Origin: JABIFK01 sp047619225
GTDB taxonomy: Bacteria; Latescibacterota; UBA2968
Length of the DNA: 64,000 bases
Direction of reading: 5' to 3'
NCBI GenBank assembly: GCA_047619225.1
Contig: JBLHJX010000003.1
Location: forward strand, 1 to 64,000
Within the stretch, counting starts at the first letter, position 1, and every line of letters begins with the position of its first letter. The position numbers were made by a program, and so were the translations under genes. Under the pieces are notes generated by a model. It saw only the letters and a list, made by a program, of their open reading frames with translations, did no database searches and was not told the DNA's origin. Below are positions 52,497 to 60,301 of the stretch, one piece after another.

Positions 52497-53495
52497 ATGG
52501 GTAGACCTTGTACGTTGTTTACTGGGCAGTGGGCAGATTTGCCATTGTCTGTGATGGCAGAAAAAGCAGTTGAATTTGGATATGATGGTTTGGAATTGGC
52601 ATGTTGGGGAGATCACTTGGATGTGCGTAAAGCGGCATCAAGTGACAGATATGTGCGTGAGAAAAAAGAATTGTTGGAACAACATGGGCTCCAGCTCTTT
52701 TCGATTAGCAACCACTTGGTGGGGCAAGCCGTTTGTGATCTGATTGACGAACGGCACAAATCCATTTTGTCACCACAAATATGGGGCAACGGCAAACCTG
52801 AACAAGTGCGTCAACGGGCAGCCAAAGAGATGATGGTGACAGCCGAAGCGGCTAAAGCTTTGGGTGTGAAAGTGGTGAATGGTTTTACGGGGTCGTCGAT
52901 TTGGCATTTGTTGTATTCTTTTCCACCTGTATCACCCAGCCAAATTGAGGCTGGTTTCCAAGATTTTGCTGATCGGTGGAATCCTATATTGGATGTGTTT
53001 AAGAAAAACCGCATCAAGTTTGCATTGGAAGTACATCCCACGGAGATTGCGTTTGATACCGCTTCGGCCGCTCGGGCGGTTAAGGCATTGAAGGGGCGTA
53101 AAGAATTTGGGTTCAATTTTGACCCCAGCCACTTGGTGTATCAAAATGTAGATTATGTGGGCTTTATCCGTGAATTTGGCGACCGTATTTATCATGTACA
53201 TATGAAAGATGCGTATTTGTCGCATATTCCGACACGCGCGGGTGTATTTGGTGGGCATACCAATTTTGGGGATCCCAATCGCAGCTGGGATTTTCGCTCG
53301 CTTGGACGCGGCAGTGTTGATTTTGAAGAAATTATTCGGGCATTGAATGATGTGGGTTACAAAGGCCCCCTATCTGTTGAATGGGAAGACATGGGTATGG
53401 ATCGTGAACACGGCGCAACCGAAGCGGCTGACTTTGTGAGGGCTGTGGATTTTGAACCCTCAAATGTTGCATTTGATGCAGCGTTTGCAGAGTAG
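52497..53495 (+). CDS. Sugar phosphate isomerase/epimerase (TIM barrel)
   Basis: The protein has 332 residues of the xylose-isomerase-like TIM-barrel family. ALEVHPTEIAFD, FGFNFDPSHLVYQNVDY, YHVHMKDAYLS and LSVEWEDMGMDRE carry the metal-binding Glu, Asp and His residues. ATG 52497 follows TAGGAG. It is coupled by proximity to the oxidoreductase upstream, and a strong terminator follows. Possible role: isomerisation of a 3-keto sugar; not established. Confidence 0.84.
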   Translation: MGRPCTLFTGQWADLPLSVMAEKAVEFGYDGLELACWGDHLDVRKAASSDRYVREKKELLEQHGLQLFSISNHLVGQAVCDLIDERHKSILSPQIWGNGKPEQVRQRAAKEMMVTAEAAKALGVKVVNGFTGSSIWHLLYSFPPVSPSQIEAGFQDFADRWNPILDVFKKNRIKFALEVHPTEIAFDTASAARAVKALKGRKEFGFNFDPSHLVYQNVDYVGFIREFGDRIYHVHMKDAYLSHIPTRAGVFGGHTNFGDPNRSWDFRSLGRGSVDFEEIIRALNDVGYKGPLSVEWEDMGMDREHGATEAADFVRAVDFEPSNVAFDAAFAE

Positions 53496-53522
53496 TTATT
53501 AACGATCAGTGCTTGATCATTG

Positions 53523-53558
53523 GCGGTCAACAGATTTCACCCTGTTGACCGCTTTTTT
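53523..53558 (+). terminator. Strong intrinsic terminator
   Basis: GCGGTCAACAG/CTGTTGACCGC (53523-53533 and 53542-53552), 11 bp, loop of 8, followed by TTTTTT. Ends the sugar cluster. Confidence 0.92.
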
Positions 53559-53625
53559 ATGTCATTTGCCAGGCGAAGGTTATAGCTTATCTTTACGGGC
53601 ATTAAAGACGGAGCAACCAGCGATG

Positions 53626-53655
53626 AACACAGATCAACACAGATGGTACACAGAA
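53626..53655. repeat. 10-bp tandem repeat AACACAGATS
   Basis: AACACAGATC, AACACAGATG and a degenerate GTACACAGAA follow each other. Such MNTDQHR-type text turns up in spurious small reading frames. Here it lies between a terminator and a transporter operon. Confidence 0.65.
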
Positions 53656-53725
53656 CATTTGTTATCTGTTGCTCGGCGCTTTGATGTGTGTATCTGTGGT
53701 CCCATTTGATTTTAGGAGTGTGTAT

Positions 53726-55282
53726 ATGGCTTTACGATATTTGTTTTTGGCGTTGTTGGTGCTGATTTCTGCGTGTGGGAAACAAGCGGCGAATACGCTC
53801 GTGTTTGGGCGTGGTGGGGATTCTGTTGGTTTGGATCCGGCGCTGGAGACAGATGGTGAGTCTTTCAAGGTGTGTGATAACATCTATGAGACATTGATCA
53901 CGTTTAAGGCAGAAAGCACCGAACTTGCACCTGGTTTGGCTGAATCGTGGTCTGCTTCAGAAGATGGTCTCACTTGGACATTTCAATTGAGGCGCGGCGT
54001 GACGTTTCACGATGGGACCGCATTTGATGCTCAGGCTGTTGTGTTTTCTTTGGCACGGCAGTTTAAATCGGATCATCCTTTTCACAAGGTAGAAGGCGCT
54101 TATCAATATTGGAACAGCATGTCGATGAGCGATATCGTGAAGGATGTACGGGCAGTGGATGATTTTATCGTAGCGATTGATCTAAAACGCCCTAACGCGC
54201 CATTTTTATCAAATTTGGCCATGGGCTTTTGTGGTATTGTGAGCCCGGATGGGGTGAAGAAATGGGGAGGCGATTTTGCACGTCATCCTGTGGGTACTGG
54301 GCCATTTCGATTTGTGGAGTGGATCAAAGATGATCGCATCGTTTTGGAAAAATACGCTCAATATTGGGGCACAGTGTCCAAGCTTGATCGGTTAATTTTT
54401 AGAAGTATTCCCGAAAACTCGGTTCGGTTGATTGCCTTGTCGCAAGGTTCCATTAATGGGATGGACAATCTTGTGCCTGATTTTATACCGAGTATTGAAT
54501 CGGACGACCGATTGCAATTGCTTACTCAAGCGGGTATGAATGTGGGTTATTTGGCGATGAATATGGACAAAGAACCCTTCCAGGAAATGGCGGTTCGGCA
54601 TGCGATTAATCATGCGGTCAATAAAAAATCATTGGTCGATAACCTGTATCAAGGGTTGGCGCTTCCTGCGGTAAACCCGATTCCGCCAACGATGTGGGGG
54701 TATCATAAGGGCATCAAGGGTTATGACTATAATCCTGAAAAGGCCAGACAATTATTGGCGGAAGCTGGGTTTCCCAATGGATTTAAGACCACGTTGTGGG
54801 CGATGCCTGTGCCGCGGCCTTATATGCCACAACCTATGAAAATTGCCCAAGCGATACAGGCCGATTTAAAGGCTGTGGGTATTGAGGCAGAAATTGTGAC
54901 CTATGAGTGGGGCACGTATTTGGATAAAGTACAGCGGGGACAACATGATATGGCACTTTTGGGTTGGACTGGAGACAATGGTGATCCCGATAATTTCCTT
55001 TATGTGTTGCTCGATAAGAGCGCGACACAAATTCCTGCCAATAATATCGCCTTTTATCGCAGCGAACCGTTGCATAAAGTGCTGATTGATGCACAACAAA
55101 GCAGTGATCAAAAGCAGCGTACAGAATTGTATCACCAAGCGCAGGAAATTGTATTTCGAGATGCACCTTGGGTGCCTTTGGTGCATGCGGCTCAGACGGC
55201 AGCTTTTGACAAAAATGTTCATGGATTTCAGCTTCATCCAACAGGAAGCAAGTGGTTCCACCGTGTAGGAATTAAAGAATGA
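53726..55282 (+). CDS. ABC transporter substrate-binding lipoprotein (DppA/OppA family)
   Basis: The protein has 518 residues. A lipoprotein signal (LLVLISAC) acylates C18 or nearby. The SBP_bac_5 fold is seen in YETLITFKAESTELAPGLAESWS, LRRGVTFHDGTAFDA and LLGWTGDNGDPDNFLYVLL. It binds peptides, oligosaccharides or nickel. ATG 53726 follows TAGGAG. Two permease genes follow, with no ATPase gene nearby. Confidence 0.87.
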   Translation: MALRYLFLALLVLISACGKQAANTLVFGRGGDSVGLDPALETDGESFKVCDNIYETLITFKAESTELAPGLAESWSASEDGLTWTFQLRRGVTFHDGTAFDAQAVVFSLARQFKSDHPFHKVEGAYQYWNSMSMSDIVKDVRAVDDFIVAIDLKRPNAPFLSNLAMGFCGIVSPDGVKKWGGDFARHPVGTGPFRFVEWIKDDRIVLEKYAQYWGTVSKLDRLIFRSIPENSVRLIALSQGSINGMDNLVPDFIPSIESDDRLQLLTQAGMNVGYLAMNMDKEPFQEMAVRHAINHAVNKKSLVDNLYQGLALPAVNPIPPTMWGYHKGIKGYDYNPEKARQLLAEAGFPNGFKTTLWAMPVPRPYMPQPMKIAQAIQADLKAVGIEAEIVTYEWGTYLDKVQRGQHDMALLGWTGDNGDPDNFLYVLLDKSATQIPANNIAFYRSEPLHKVLIDAQQSSDQKQRTELYHQAQEIVFRDAPWVPLVHAAQTAAFDKNVHGFQLHPTGSKWFHRVGIKE

Positions 55283-55290
55283 GCTTTTAG

Positions 55291-55319
55291 CGACCAGCGT
55301 TTACGGGCATCGCTGGTTG
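55291..55319 (+). repeat. Hairpin with TTTACGGGCAT element
   Basis: CGACCAGCG (55291-55299) pairs with CGCTGGTTG (55311-55319) around TTTACGGGCAT. The same TTTACGGGCAT occurs at 53592-53602 and the reverse complement of CATCGCTGGTTG at 53614-53625. No T-run follows. Confidence 0.55.
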
Positions 55320-55346
55320 TCTGTTACTCATCGCGGATCTCTGAGT

Positions 55347-56354
55347 ATGAAAATTTATATTATTAAAAGAATATTGGCTTTGGTGCCGACCTTGTTAGGC
55401 ATTACTGTCTTGGTTTTTCTGATGGTGCATCTCGTTCCTGGTGACCCTGCACAGGTGATGTTGGGTGAGCGCGCCAGTGCTGAAACTTTGGAGGCATTGC
55501 GCCAAGACTTGGGATTAGATCAACCTTTACATGTGCAATTTGCGCGCTATTTGGGAGATCTGCTCCAGGGTGATTTCGGGCGATCGATCAAATCTCGTGA
55601 GCGCATTTCTGCCGAATTAATTGCGCGCTTTCCTGCGACATTGGAATTGGCCTTGGTCAGTATGGTGCTGGCCTGTTTTATTGGCTTGGGGGCGGGTATC
55701 GTCTCGGCGATTCGGCGAAATACCGTTTGGGATTATGTGGGCATGACGGTTTCTTTGGCTGGGGTGTCTTTGCCGATTTTTTGGCTGGGTTTGATGATGA
55801 TTATGGTGTTTTCTGTGTGGTTGGGTTTGTTCCCCGTTTCCGGTCGGTTGAGTTCGCATGTGTTTGTGACTTCTGTCACTGGATTGTATTTGGTCGATAG
55901 TCTACTTGCGGGGGACCTGTTTGCTTTTGGGGACGCGTTGTGGCATCTGGTATTGCCCGGGATCACATTGGGAACCGTGCCTGCGGCGGTGATTGTGCGC
56001 ATGACCCGGTCGAGTTTGTTGGAGGTTTTACGTGAAGATTATGTGCGAACGGCCTGGGCAAAGGGGTTGTCAGAGCGTGTGGTGGTCCTTCGACACGCGT
56101 TGCGCAATGCATTTATCCCGATATTGACCGTTATCAGTTTACAATTTGGGTATTTGTTAGGGGGCGCGGTGATGACGGAGTCTATTTTTGCCTGGCCGGG
56201 CTTGGGGCGCTGGTTGATAAATGCGGTTTATGCGCGTGATTTCCCTGCCATTCAGGGGGGGGTATTGTTGGTGGCCGCAACCTTTGTTATTGTCAATTTG
56301 GTTGCCGATTTGTTGTATGTGTGGCTCGATCCGAGAATTAAGTATGACGGATAG
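55347..56354 (+). CDS. ABC transporter permease (DppB-like)
   Basis: The protein has 335 residues with six transmembrane segments. The start MKIYIIKRILALVPTLLGIT and the coupling loop EDYVRTAWAKGLSERVVVLRHALRNA identify the BPD_transp_1 fold. ATG 55347 is used as the N-terminus aligns with the family; the TTG 30 bp upstream lies in the hairpin. It overlaps the next permease by 11 bp. Confidence 0.87.
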   Translation: MKIYIIKRILALVPTLLGITVLVFLMVHLVPGDPAQVMLGERASAETLEALRQDLGLDQPLHVQFARYLGDLLQGDFGRSIKSRERISAELIARFPATLELALVSMVLACFIGLGAGIVSAIRRNTVWDYVGMTVSLAGVSLPIFWLGLMMIMVFSVWLGLFPVSGRLSSHVFVTSVTGLYLVDSLLAGDLFAFGDALWHLVLPGITLGTVPAAVIVRMTRSSLLEVLREDYVRTAWAKGLSERVVVLRHALRNAFIPILTVISLQFGYLLGGAVMTESIFAWPGLGRWLINAVYARDFPAIQGGVLLVAATFVIVNLVADLLYVWLDPRIKYDG

Positions 56355-57222
56355 TGTACTGACCAAAACCCCTTTATCGGGTCGGCATGAAACTGTGGCG
56401 CAGATGTTATGGAAACGGTTGCGGAAGAATCGACTGGCTGTGGTGGGTGGGGTCTTGTTGGTCGGTTTTTTGTTTGTCGCCGTATTTGCACCTTTATTAA
56501 CCCCTTATGATCCGTTGGCTCAAGATTTGTACAATCGATTGAAGCTGCCCTCATTGGACCATCCTTTTGGAACGGATGACTTTGGTCGCGATATTTTGAG
56601 TCGGGTGATTTTTGGCTCGCGTATTTCGTTGCGCATTGGCCTGATTGCTGTGGTTATTGCGCTGACCTTGGGCACTGGTATTGGTTTGATTGCGGGGTAT
56701 TGGGGTGGGGTGTTGGATCAGGTGTTGATGCGTTTGATGGATTTGGTGCTGGCATTTCCAAGTATTCTGTTGGCCATTGGCATTGTGGCTATTTTAGGGC
56801 CTGGTTTAGAAAATGCGATGTTGGCGATAGGGTTGGTGGCTGTGCCTCAATATGCGCGTTTGGTGCGTGCGTCTGCACTTTCTGTGAAAGAAATGGATTA
56901 TGTGCAGGCCTCTCGTGCCTTGGGGGCTGGGCATGCACGCATTTTGTTGGTTGCTGTTTTGCCAAATTGCTTGGCGCCGCTTATCGTGCAAGCCACATTG
57001 GGTTTGGCAACCGCCATCTTGGATGCGGCAGGTTTGAGTTTCCTGGGTCTTGGCGCACAGCCTCCCATCCCAGAATGGGGCGCCATGTTGAGTAATGGGC
57101 GCGAACTGATTGTGCGTGCGCCTTGGGTACTGACCTTTCCGGGCGTGGCCATTTTTTTTACCGTTTTGGCATTCAACTTATTTGGAGATGGCCTGCGTGA
57201 CGCATTGGACCCAAAGTCTTGA
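56344..57222 (+). CDS. ABC transporter permease (DppC-like)
   Basis: The protein has 292 residues with six transmembrane segments and the cytoplasmic coupling motif EMDYVQASRALGAGHARILLVAVLPN. The start MTDSVLTKTPLSG precedes a family-typical MLWKRLRKNRLAVVGG segment. It overlaps DppB by 11 bp, so it is coupled. It is the last gene of the transporter; the ATPases (DppD/F) must be elsewhere. Confidence 0.88.
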   Translation: MTDSVLTKTPLSGRHETVAQMLWKRLRKNRLAVVGGVLLVGFLFVAVFAPLLTPYDPLAQDLYNRLKLPSLDHPFGTDDFGRDILSRVIFGSRISLRIGLIAVVIALTLGTGIGLIAGYWGGVLDQVLMRLMDLVLAFPSILLAIGIVAILGPGLENAMLAIGLVAVPQYARLVRASALSVKEMDYVQASRALGAGHARILLVAVLPNCLAPLIVQATLGLATAILDAAGLSFLGLGAQPPIPEWGAMLSNGRELIVRAPWVLTFPGVAIFFTVLAFNLFGDGLRDALDPKS

Positions 57223-57335
57223 TAATACTTGATATATGGCATAGTTGTTATTAGCTAATTTTATGGGTAAATATATCTTATAAAGCCACCCTTAAATTTG
57301 GTGATTTTCTACCTCTTTTCTTAGTCTTCCATGGG

Positions 57336-57364
57336 TTGACTTTCAACTTTTCATTGTCTATATT
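57336..57364 (+). promoter_or_regulatory. Sigma-70-like promoter of the structured RNA
   Basis: TTGACT (57336-57341), 17-bp spacer and TATATT (57359-57364); start expected near 57371. Confidence 0.75.
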
Positions 57365-57391
57365 GGGTTTACACAGAAAGGAGGTGGTCGG

Positions 57392-57427
57392 ATGATAGAA
57401 AAGACTAGTGGAGGTGACTGTCGTTAG
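57392..57427 (+). CDS. Short leader-like ORF MIEKTSGGDCR
   Basis: An 11-codon frame with ATG 6 nt after AAAGGAGGTGG, part of a 15-nt stretch (57375-57389) complementary to the 3' end of bacterial 16S rRNA. The stop TAG lies in the stem P1/P2 region. It ends with Cys-Arg, so it may be a leader peptide sensing translation. Too short to test by similarity. Confidence 0.45.
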   Translation: MIEKTSGGDCR

Positions 57428-57571
57428 GTGCGCCTGCCAGGAGCGGGATAAAGATCTCGAATGGTAGCGCACCTGGCAATCCAAGGCAGTGACCGAAACG
57501 GCCGTTATTCACCGATTTGGCGGTTTTTAAAGCCGTGAGGTGAAAACAGCTGTAATATTATGAAGTATCTT

Positions 57572-57624
57572 GCGCCGCACGAAGATATACACCCATCTGG
57601 GTGTCCCGTCGTGCGGCGCTTTTT
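57572..57624 (+). terminator. Very strong intrinsic terminator
   Basis: GCGCCGCACGA (57572-57582) pairs with TCGTGCGGCGC (57609-57619), followed by TTTTT. A 7-bp inner hairpin ACACCCA/TGGGTGT (57589-57595 and 57598-57604) lies in its loop. Confidence 0.92.
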
Positions 57625-57744
57625 GTTGTAAAATTACGAACGTCAAATGACGACTGGGAAATGGGACAAAATCCCTAAATTTGAGGGCAGAGCTGGGTTC
57701 TCTCACTGTTTCAAGTTTGCCCATTTACCGGATTAGGTTCCTTC

Positions 57745-57773
57745 TTGACAAAAGATATATCTTTCTGTACTTT
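57745..57773 (+). promoter_or_regulatory. Sigma-70-like promoter of rplM
   Basis: TTGACA (57745-57750), 17-bp spacer and TACTTT (57768-57773). It lies after the structured-RNA terminator and before rplM. Confidence 0.6.
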
Positions 57774-57827
57774 AAAAGGCTTACAATAAAATCTATTCTA
57801 AATACAGAGAGGAGGTGAACGGTCGCG

Positions 57828-57857
57828 TTGCAGTTATTGACGCGGTTAATCCTATGA
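57828..57857 (+). CDS. Putative 9-residue leader peptide of rplM
   Basis: A TTG start lies 12 nt after AGGAGG (57810-57815). The nine codons MQLLTRLIL end at TGA 57855-57857, which overlaps the first rplM ATG as ATGA. The strong site lies too far from any rplM start codon to serve it directly, so translation of rplM may be coupled to this frame. Confidence 0.4.
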   Translation: MQLLTRLIL

Positions 57858-58288
57858 TGATGACACCAAGTGCAAAAAACGAAGAAGTTGAACACGCCTG
57901 GTTTGTTGCCGACGCCGAGGGTAAGATATTGGGGCGTTTTGCCAGTGAAGTTGCCAAAATTTTACGCGGCAAACACAAGGCTATTTTTACCCCCCATGTT
58001 GATACGGGTGACCATGTTGTGATTATTAATGCCGACAAGATTCAGGTCAAAGGCGTAAATAAACCTCAGCAAAAAGTTTATACCCGTTACAGTGGCTATC
58101 CGGGTGGTTTGAAGAAGCAGACGTATGCAGATGCACTCGAAAAACGTCCGACATTTGTGCTCGAACACGCTATTAAAGGCATGTTGCCACATAACAGGTT
58201 GGGGCGGCAGATTATTAAGAAGTTGCGGATTTATGCGGGTGGCGAACACCCCCACGAAGCACAAAACCCACAGATATTGGAAGTTTAA
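57854..58288 (+). CDS. rplM: Ribosomal protein uL13
   Basis: The large-subunit protein L13. From ATG 57854 it has 144 residues, close to the usual 142; the next ATG codons at 57857 and 57860 are also possible. An alternative GTG at 57815 would add 13 residues but sits on the ribosome binding site itself. HAWFVADAEGKILGRFASEVA, GKHKAIFTPHVDTGDHVVIINA, GGLKKQTYADALEKRP and AIKGMLPHNRLGRQ are typical. rpsI follows 35 bp later. Confidence 0.92.
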   Translation: MMMTPSAKNEEVEHAWFVADAEGKILGRFASEVAKILRGKHKAIFTPHVDTGDHVVIINADKIQVKGVNKPQQKVYTRYSGYPGGLKKQTYADALEKRPTFVLEHAIKGMLPHNRLGRQIIKKLRIYAGGEHPHEAQNPQILEV

Positions 58289-58322
58289 GGTCATTTTTAA
58301 CGTTTGAGAGGAGGTGACAAGT

Positions 58323-58715
58323 TTGGCTGATGTATTGACTTCTGCTACAGGGCGCCGTAAAAGTTCGACGGCCCATGTTAAGCTGACACCTGGTGATGGA
58401 CAAATTACCATCAATGGTCTTTCTGCTTTGAATTATTTAAAGCGCGAGACATTGGTGATGATTATTGAACAACCCCTTGAAGTGACAGAGTCTAAGGGCA
58501 CGTATGATATTACAGCTACGACTCGGGGTGGTGGTTTGACCGGTCAGGCTGGTGCGGTGCGTTTGGGTATTGCACGCAGTTTGCGCGCTTTAAATGAAGA
58601 CCACCGCAAAGCTCTGCGTGGTGCAGGTTTGTTGACACGTGATCCACGTGAAGTTGAACGCAAAAAACCTGGGCAACCTGGTGCGCGTAAAAAGTTCCAA
58701 TTCTCGAAGCGCTAG
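58323..58715 (+). CDS. rpsI: Ribosomal protein uS9 (TTG start)
   Basis: The small-subunit protein S9 of 130 residues, the usual length. A TTG start at 58323 lies 8 nt after AGGAGG, preferred over a GTG inside that site. ATGRRKSSTAHVKLTPGDG, GGGLTGQAGAVRLGIARSL and the basic end ARKKFQFSKR reach into the P site. It follows rplM as in nearly all bacteria. Confidence 0.93.
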   Translation: MADVLTSATGRRKSSTAHVKLTPGDGQITINGLSALNYLKRETLVMIIEQPLEVTESKGTYDITATTRGGGLTGQAGAVRLGIARSLRALNEDHRKALRGAGLLTRDPREVERKKPGQPGARKKFQFSKR

Positions 58716-58748
58716 AATACGGCTTCAAATCCCTCATGTATTTCTGAT

Positions 58749-58789
58749 TGTGATTCGGGTGCTGTGTGTTAAAGACCAGCAGAATCACA
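58749..58789 (+). promoter_or_regulatory. Candidate rpsB leader hairpin
   Basis: TGTGATTC (58749-58756) pairs with GAATCACA (58782-58789) and GCTG (58761-58764) with CAGC (58777-58780). It stands 43 bp before the rpsB start. A hairpin leader would fit autoregulation of S2 by ribosomal-protein binding, as known elsewhere. No T-run follows. Confidence 0.5.
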
Positions 58790-58832
58790 AAATGACGAAT
58801 ACAGTGGTTTCAACCCAGATGGTGGAGGTTTC

Positions 58833-59600
58833 ATGGCAGTTGTCTCAATGAAGCAGTTGTTGGAGGCCGGGGTTCACTTCGGGCATCAGACCCGACGTTG
58901 GAACCCCAAGATGAAAAAATTTATTTTTACAGAACGCAATGGCATCTACATTCTCGATTTGCAAAAGACGTTGGTATTGATTGAGGAAGCCTACAAGGTG
59001 GTGCGCGAAGCTGCAGAAACGGGTCGTCCTATTTTGTTTGTGGGCACCAAGAAACAGGCCAGCAAAATTGTTGCTGATGCTGCAGAGCGAGCCAATATGT
59101 TTTTTGTGAATCATCGCTGGCTTGGTGGCATGCTGACCAACTTTCAGACGATTCGGCAAAGTATTCGCCGGTTAGATTCGCTTGATAAAATGGCTGAGGA
59201 CGGCACGTTCGAGCAATTGACCAAAAAGGAAGTTCTGCGCATAGATCGGGAACGAACTAAGTTGCAACTTTCTCTGGGTGGTATACGCAAGATGGGGCGT
59301 TTGCCCTGCTTGATTTTTATTGTGGATACAAAAAAAGAGCGTATTGCGGTTGCAGAAGCGCATCGCTTAGAAATCCCAATTGTGGCTATGATTGATACCA
59401 ACTGTGATCCAGATGAAATTGATCACCCGATTCCAGGTAATGACGATGCCATTCGGTCGGTCAAGTTGATTTCAGAGTTGATGGCTACGGCAATTCTTGA
59501 AGGCACAACAGCCAAAGAAGGTGCAGAGGAAGAGGTCTCGCCCGTTATTAGTGAAGGCGACGCACCCGAAATTACTGAAATAGACGCTAATAATAATTAA
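58833..59600 (+). CDS. rpsB: Ribosomal protein uS2
   Basis: The small-subunit protein S2 of 255 residues. MKQLLEAGVHFGHQTRRWNP, RNGIYILDLQKT, FVGTKKQAS, NHRWLGGMLTNF and PIVAMIDTNCDPDEIDHPIPGND are all conserved. The acidic C-terminal tail is longer than in E. coli. GGAGG precedes the ATG. tsf follows 26 bp downstream, the usual order. Confidence 0.95.
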   Translation: MAVVSMKQLLEAGVHFGHQTRRWNPKMKKFIFTERNGIYILDLQKTLVLIEEAYKVVREAAETGRPILFVGTKKQASKIVADAAERANMFFVNHRWLGGMLTNFQTIRQSIRRLDSLDKMAEDGTFEQLTKKEVLRIDRERTKLQLSLGGIRKMGRLPCLIFIVDTKKERIAVAEAHRLEIPIVAMIDTNCDPDEIDHPIPGNDDAIRSVKLISELMATAILEGTTAKEGAEEEVSPVISEGDAPEITEIDANNN

Positions 59601-59626
59601 TTAAGCCTCCAACGGAGATGAGAAAC

Positions 59627-60226
59627 ATGGCAATTTCTGCAAAGATGGTTTCGGAACTCCGAGCCAAAACCAATGTTGGAATGATGGATTGTAAAAAAGC
59701 ACTTGAAGAAGCCGATGGCGACATGAGTAAAGCTATTGACGTGTTGCGCAAACGCGGTATCGCAAAAGCCGAGAGCCGATCTGGACGCGAAGCCAAAGAG
59801 GGCGGGGTTTTTGCCTATATTCACGCCGGTGGCAAATTGGGTGTGATGCTTGAAGTGAACAGCGAAACAGATTTTGTGGCACGAACGGATGAGTTCCAAG
59901 AATTCTGTAAAGATGTGGCAATGCATATTGCTGCTGCGAGCCCTTTGGTGGTTAGCAGAGAGAACTTAGACGAAGCGGTTTTAGACAAAGAGAAAGAGAT
60001 TTATCGGGCACAGGCTCTGACAGAGGGTAAACCCGAACCAGTGGTTGAAAAAATCGTTCAAGGTCGTGTAGAAAAATATTATCAGGAAGTGGCATTACTA
60101 GAACAACCTTTTGTGAAAAACCCCGACCAGACGGTCAAGGATTTGCTTGCCGACCTCGTGGCCAAATGCGGTGAAAATTTAACCATTCGTCGATTTGAAC
60201 GCTTTGTTTTGGGTGAAGAAAGTTAG
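59627..60226 (+). CDS. tsf: Elongation factor Ts (short form)
   Basis: The guanine-nucleotide exchange factor of EF-Tu. At 199 residues it is a short form like those of Thermus and many FCB-type bacteria. Core motif MVSELRAKTNVGMMDCKKAL, RKRGIAKAESRSGREAKEG and MLEVNSETDFVAR are present. An ATG nine bases earlier has no spacer to the ribosome binding site, so 59627 is preferred. It follows rpsB; a terminator and frr follow, with no pyrH between. Confidence 0.94.
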   Translation: MAISAKMVSELRAKTNVGMMDCKKALEEADGDMSKAIDVLRKRGIAKAESRSGREAKEGGVFAYIHAGGKLGVMLEVNSETDFVARTDEFQEFCKDVAMHIAAASPLVVSRENLDEAVLDKEKEIYRAQALTEGKPEPVVEKIVQGRVEKYYQEVALLEQPFVKNPDQTVKDLLADLVAKCGENLTIRRFERFVLGEES

Positions 60227-60244
60227 AATTATTCTGGTGGATAA

Positions 60245-60280
60245 AAAACGGCAGACACTATGTGTCTGCCGTTTTGTTTA
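60245..60280 (+). terminator. Strong intrinsic terminator between tsf and frr
   Basis: CGGCAGACAC (60249-60258) pairs with GTGTCTGCCG (60262-60271), extended by AAAA/TTTT to 14 bp, with loop TAT and T-rich sequence after. Confidence 0.92.
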
Positions 60281-60301
60281 TCAAGAGTGAGGGAGGTCGT
60301 T

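Larger units (their letters stand above)
57371..57624 (+). ncRNA. Candidate structured RNA (about 250 nt) with its own promoter and terminator
   Basis: Folding by eye gives nested stems: P1 57413-57422 with 57485-57494 (10 positions, one mismatch, one G-U), P2 AGGTGCGC 57426-57433 with 57467-57474 (8 bp perfect), P3 57445-57449 with 57454-57458. TGCCAGG (57435-57441) can instead pair with CCTGGCA (57472-57478), which excludes P2 and suggests a switch or pseudoknot. A short frame overlaps P1 and P2. It does not fit tmRNA, SRP or RNase P landmarks. Identity unknown. Confidence 0.5.
57223..57853. other. Gene-poor region before rplM: structured RNA and leader
   Basis: No long coding frame with credible features exists here. 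Read on the plus strand it holds a sigma-70-like promoter (57336-57364), a short frame with a very strong ribosome binding site (57392-57427), a folded RNA domain (57413-57494), a strong terminator (57572-57624), a second promoter (57745-57773) and the leader of rplM. The 57625-57744 part contains GGGCA/TGCCC and GAGG-rich pairs but no clear element. Confidence 0.6.

Noticed and set aside
53509..53709. A 66-residue plus-strand reading frame
   Set aside because: It spans a strong terminator and the AACACAGAT repeat and has no ribosome binding site; this text commonly creates spurious small frames.
57371..57624. tmRNA, SRP RNA or RNase P RNA
   Set aside because: No tRNA-like ends or tag-peptide frame, no GGAA/AGCAG SRP loop and no RNase P conserved core could be found by eye.
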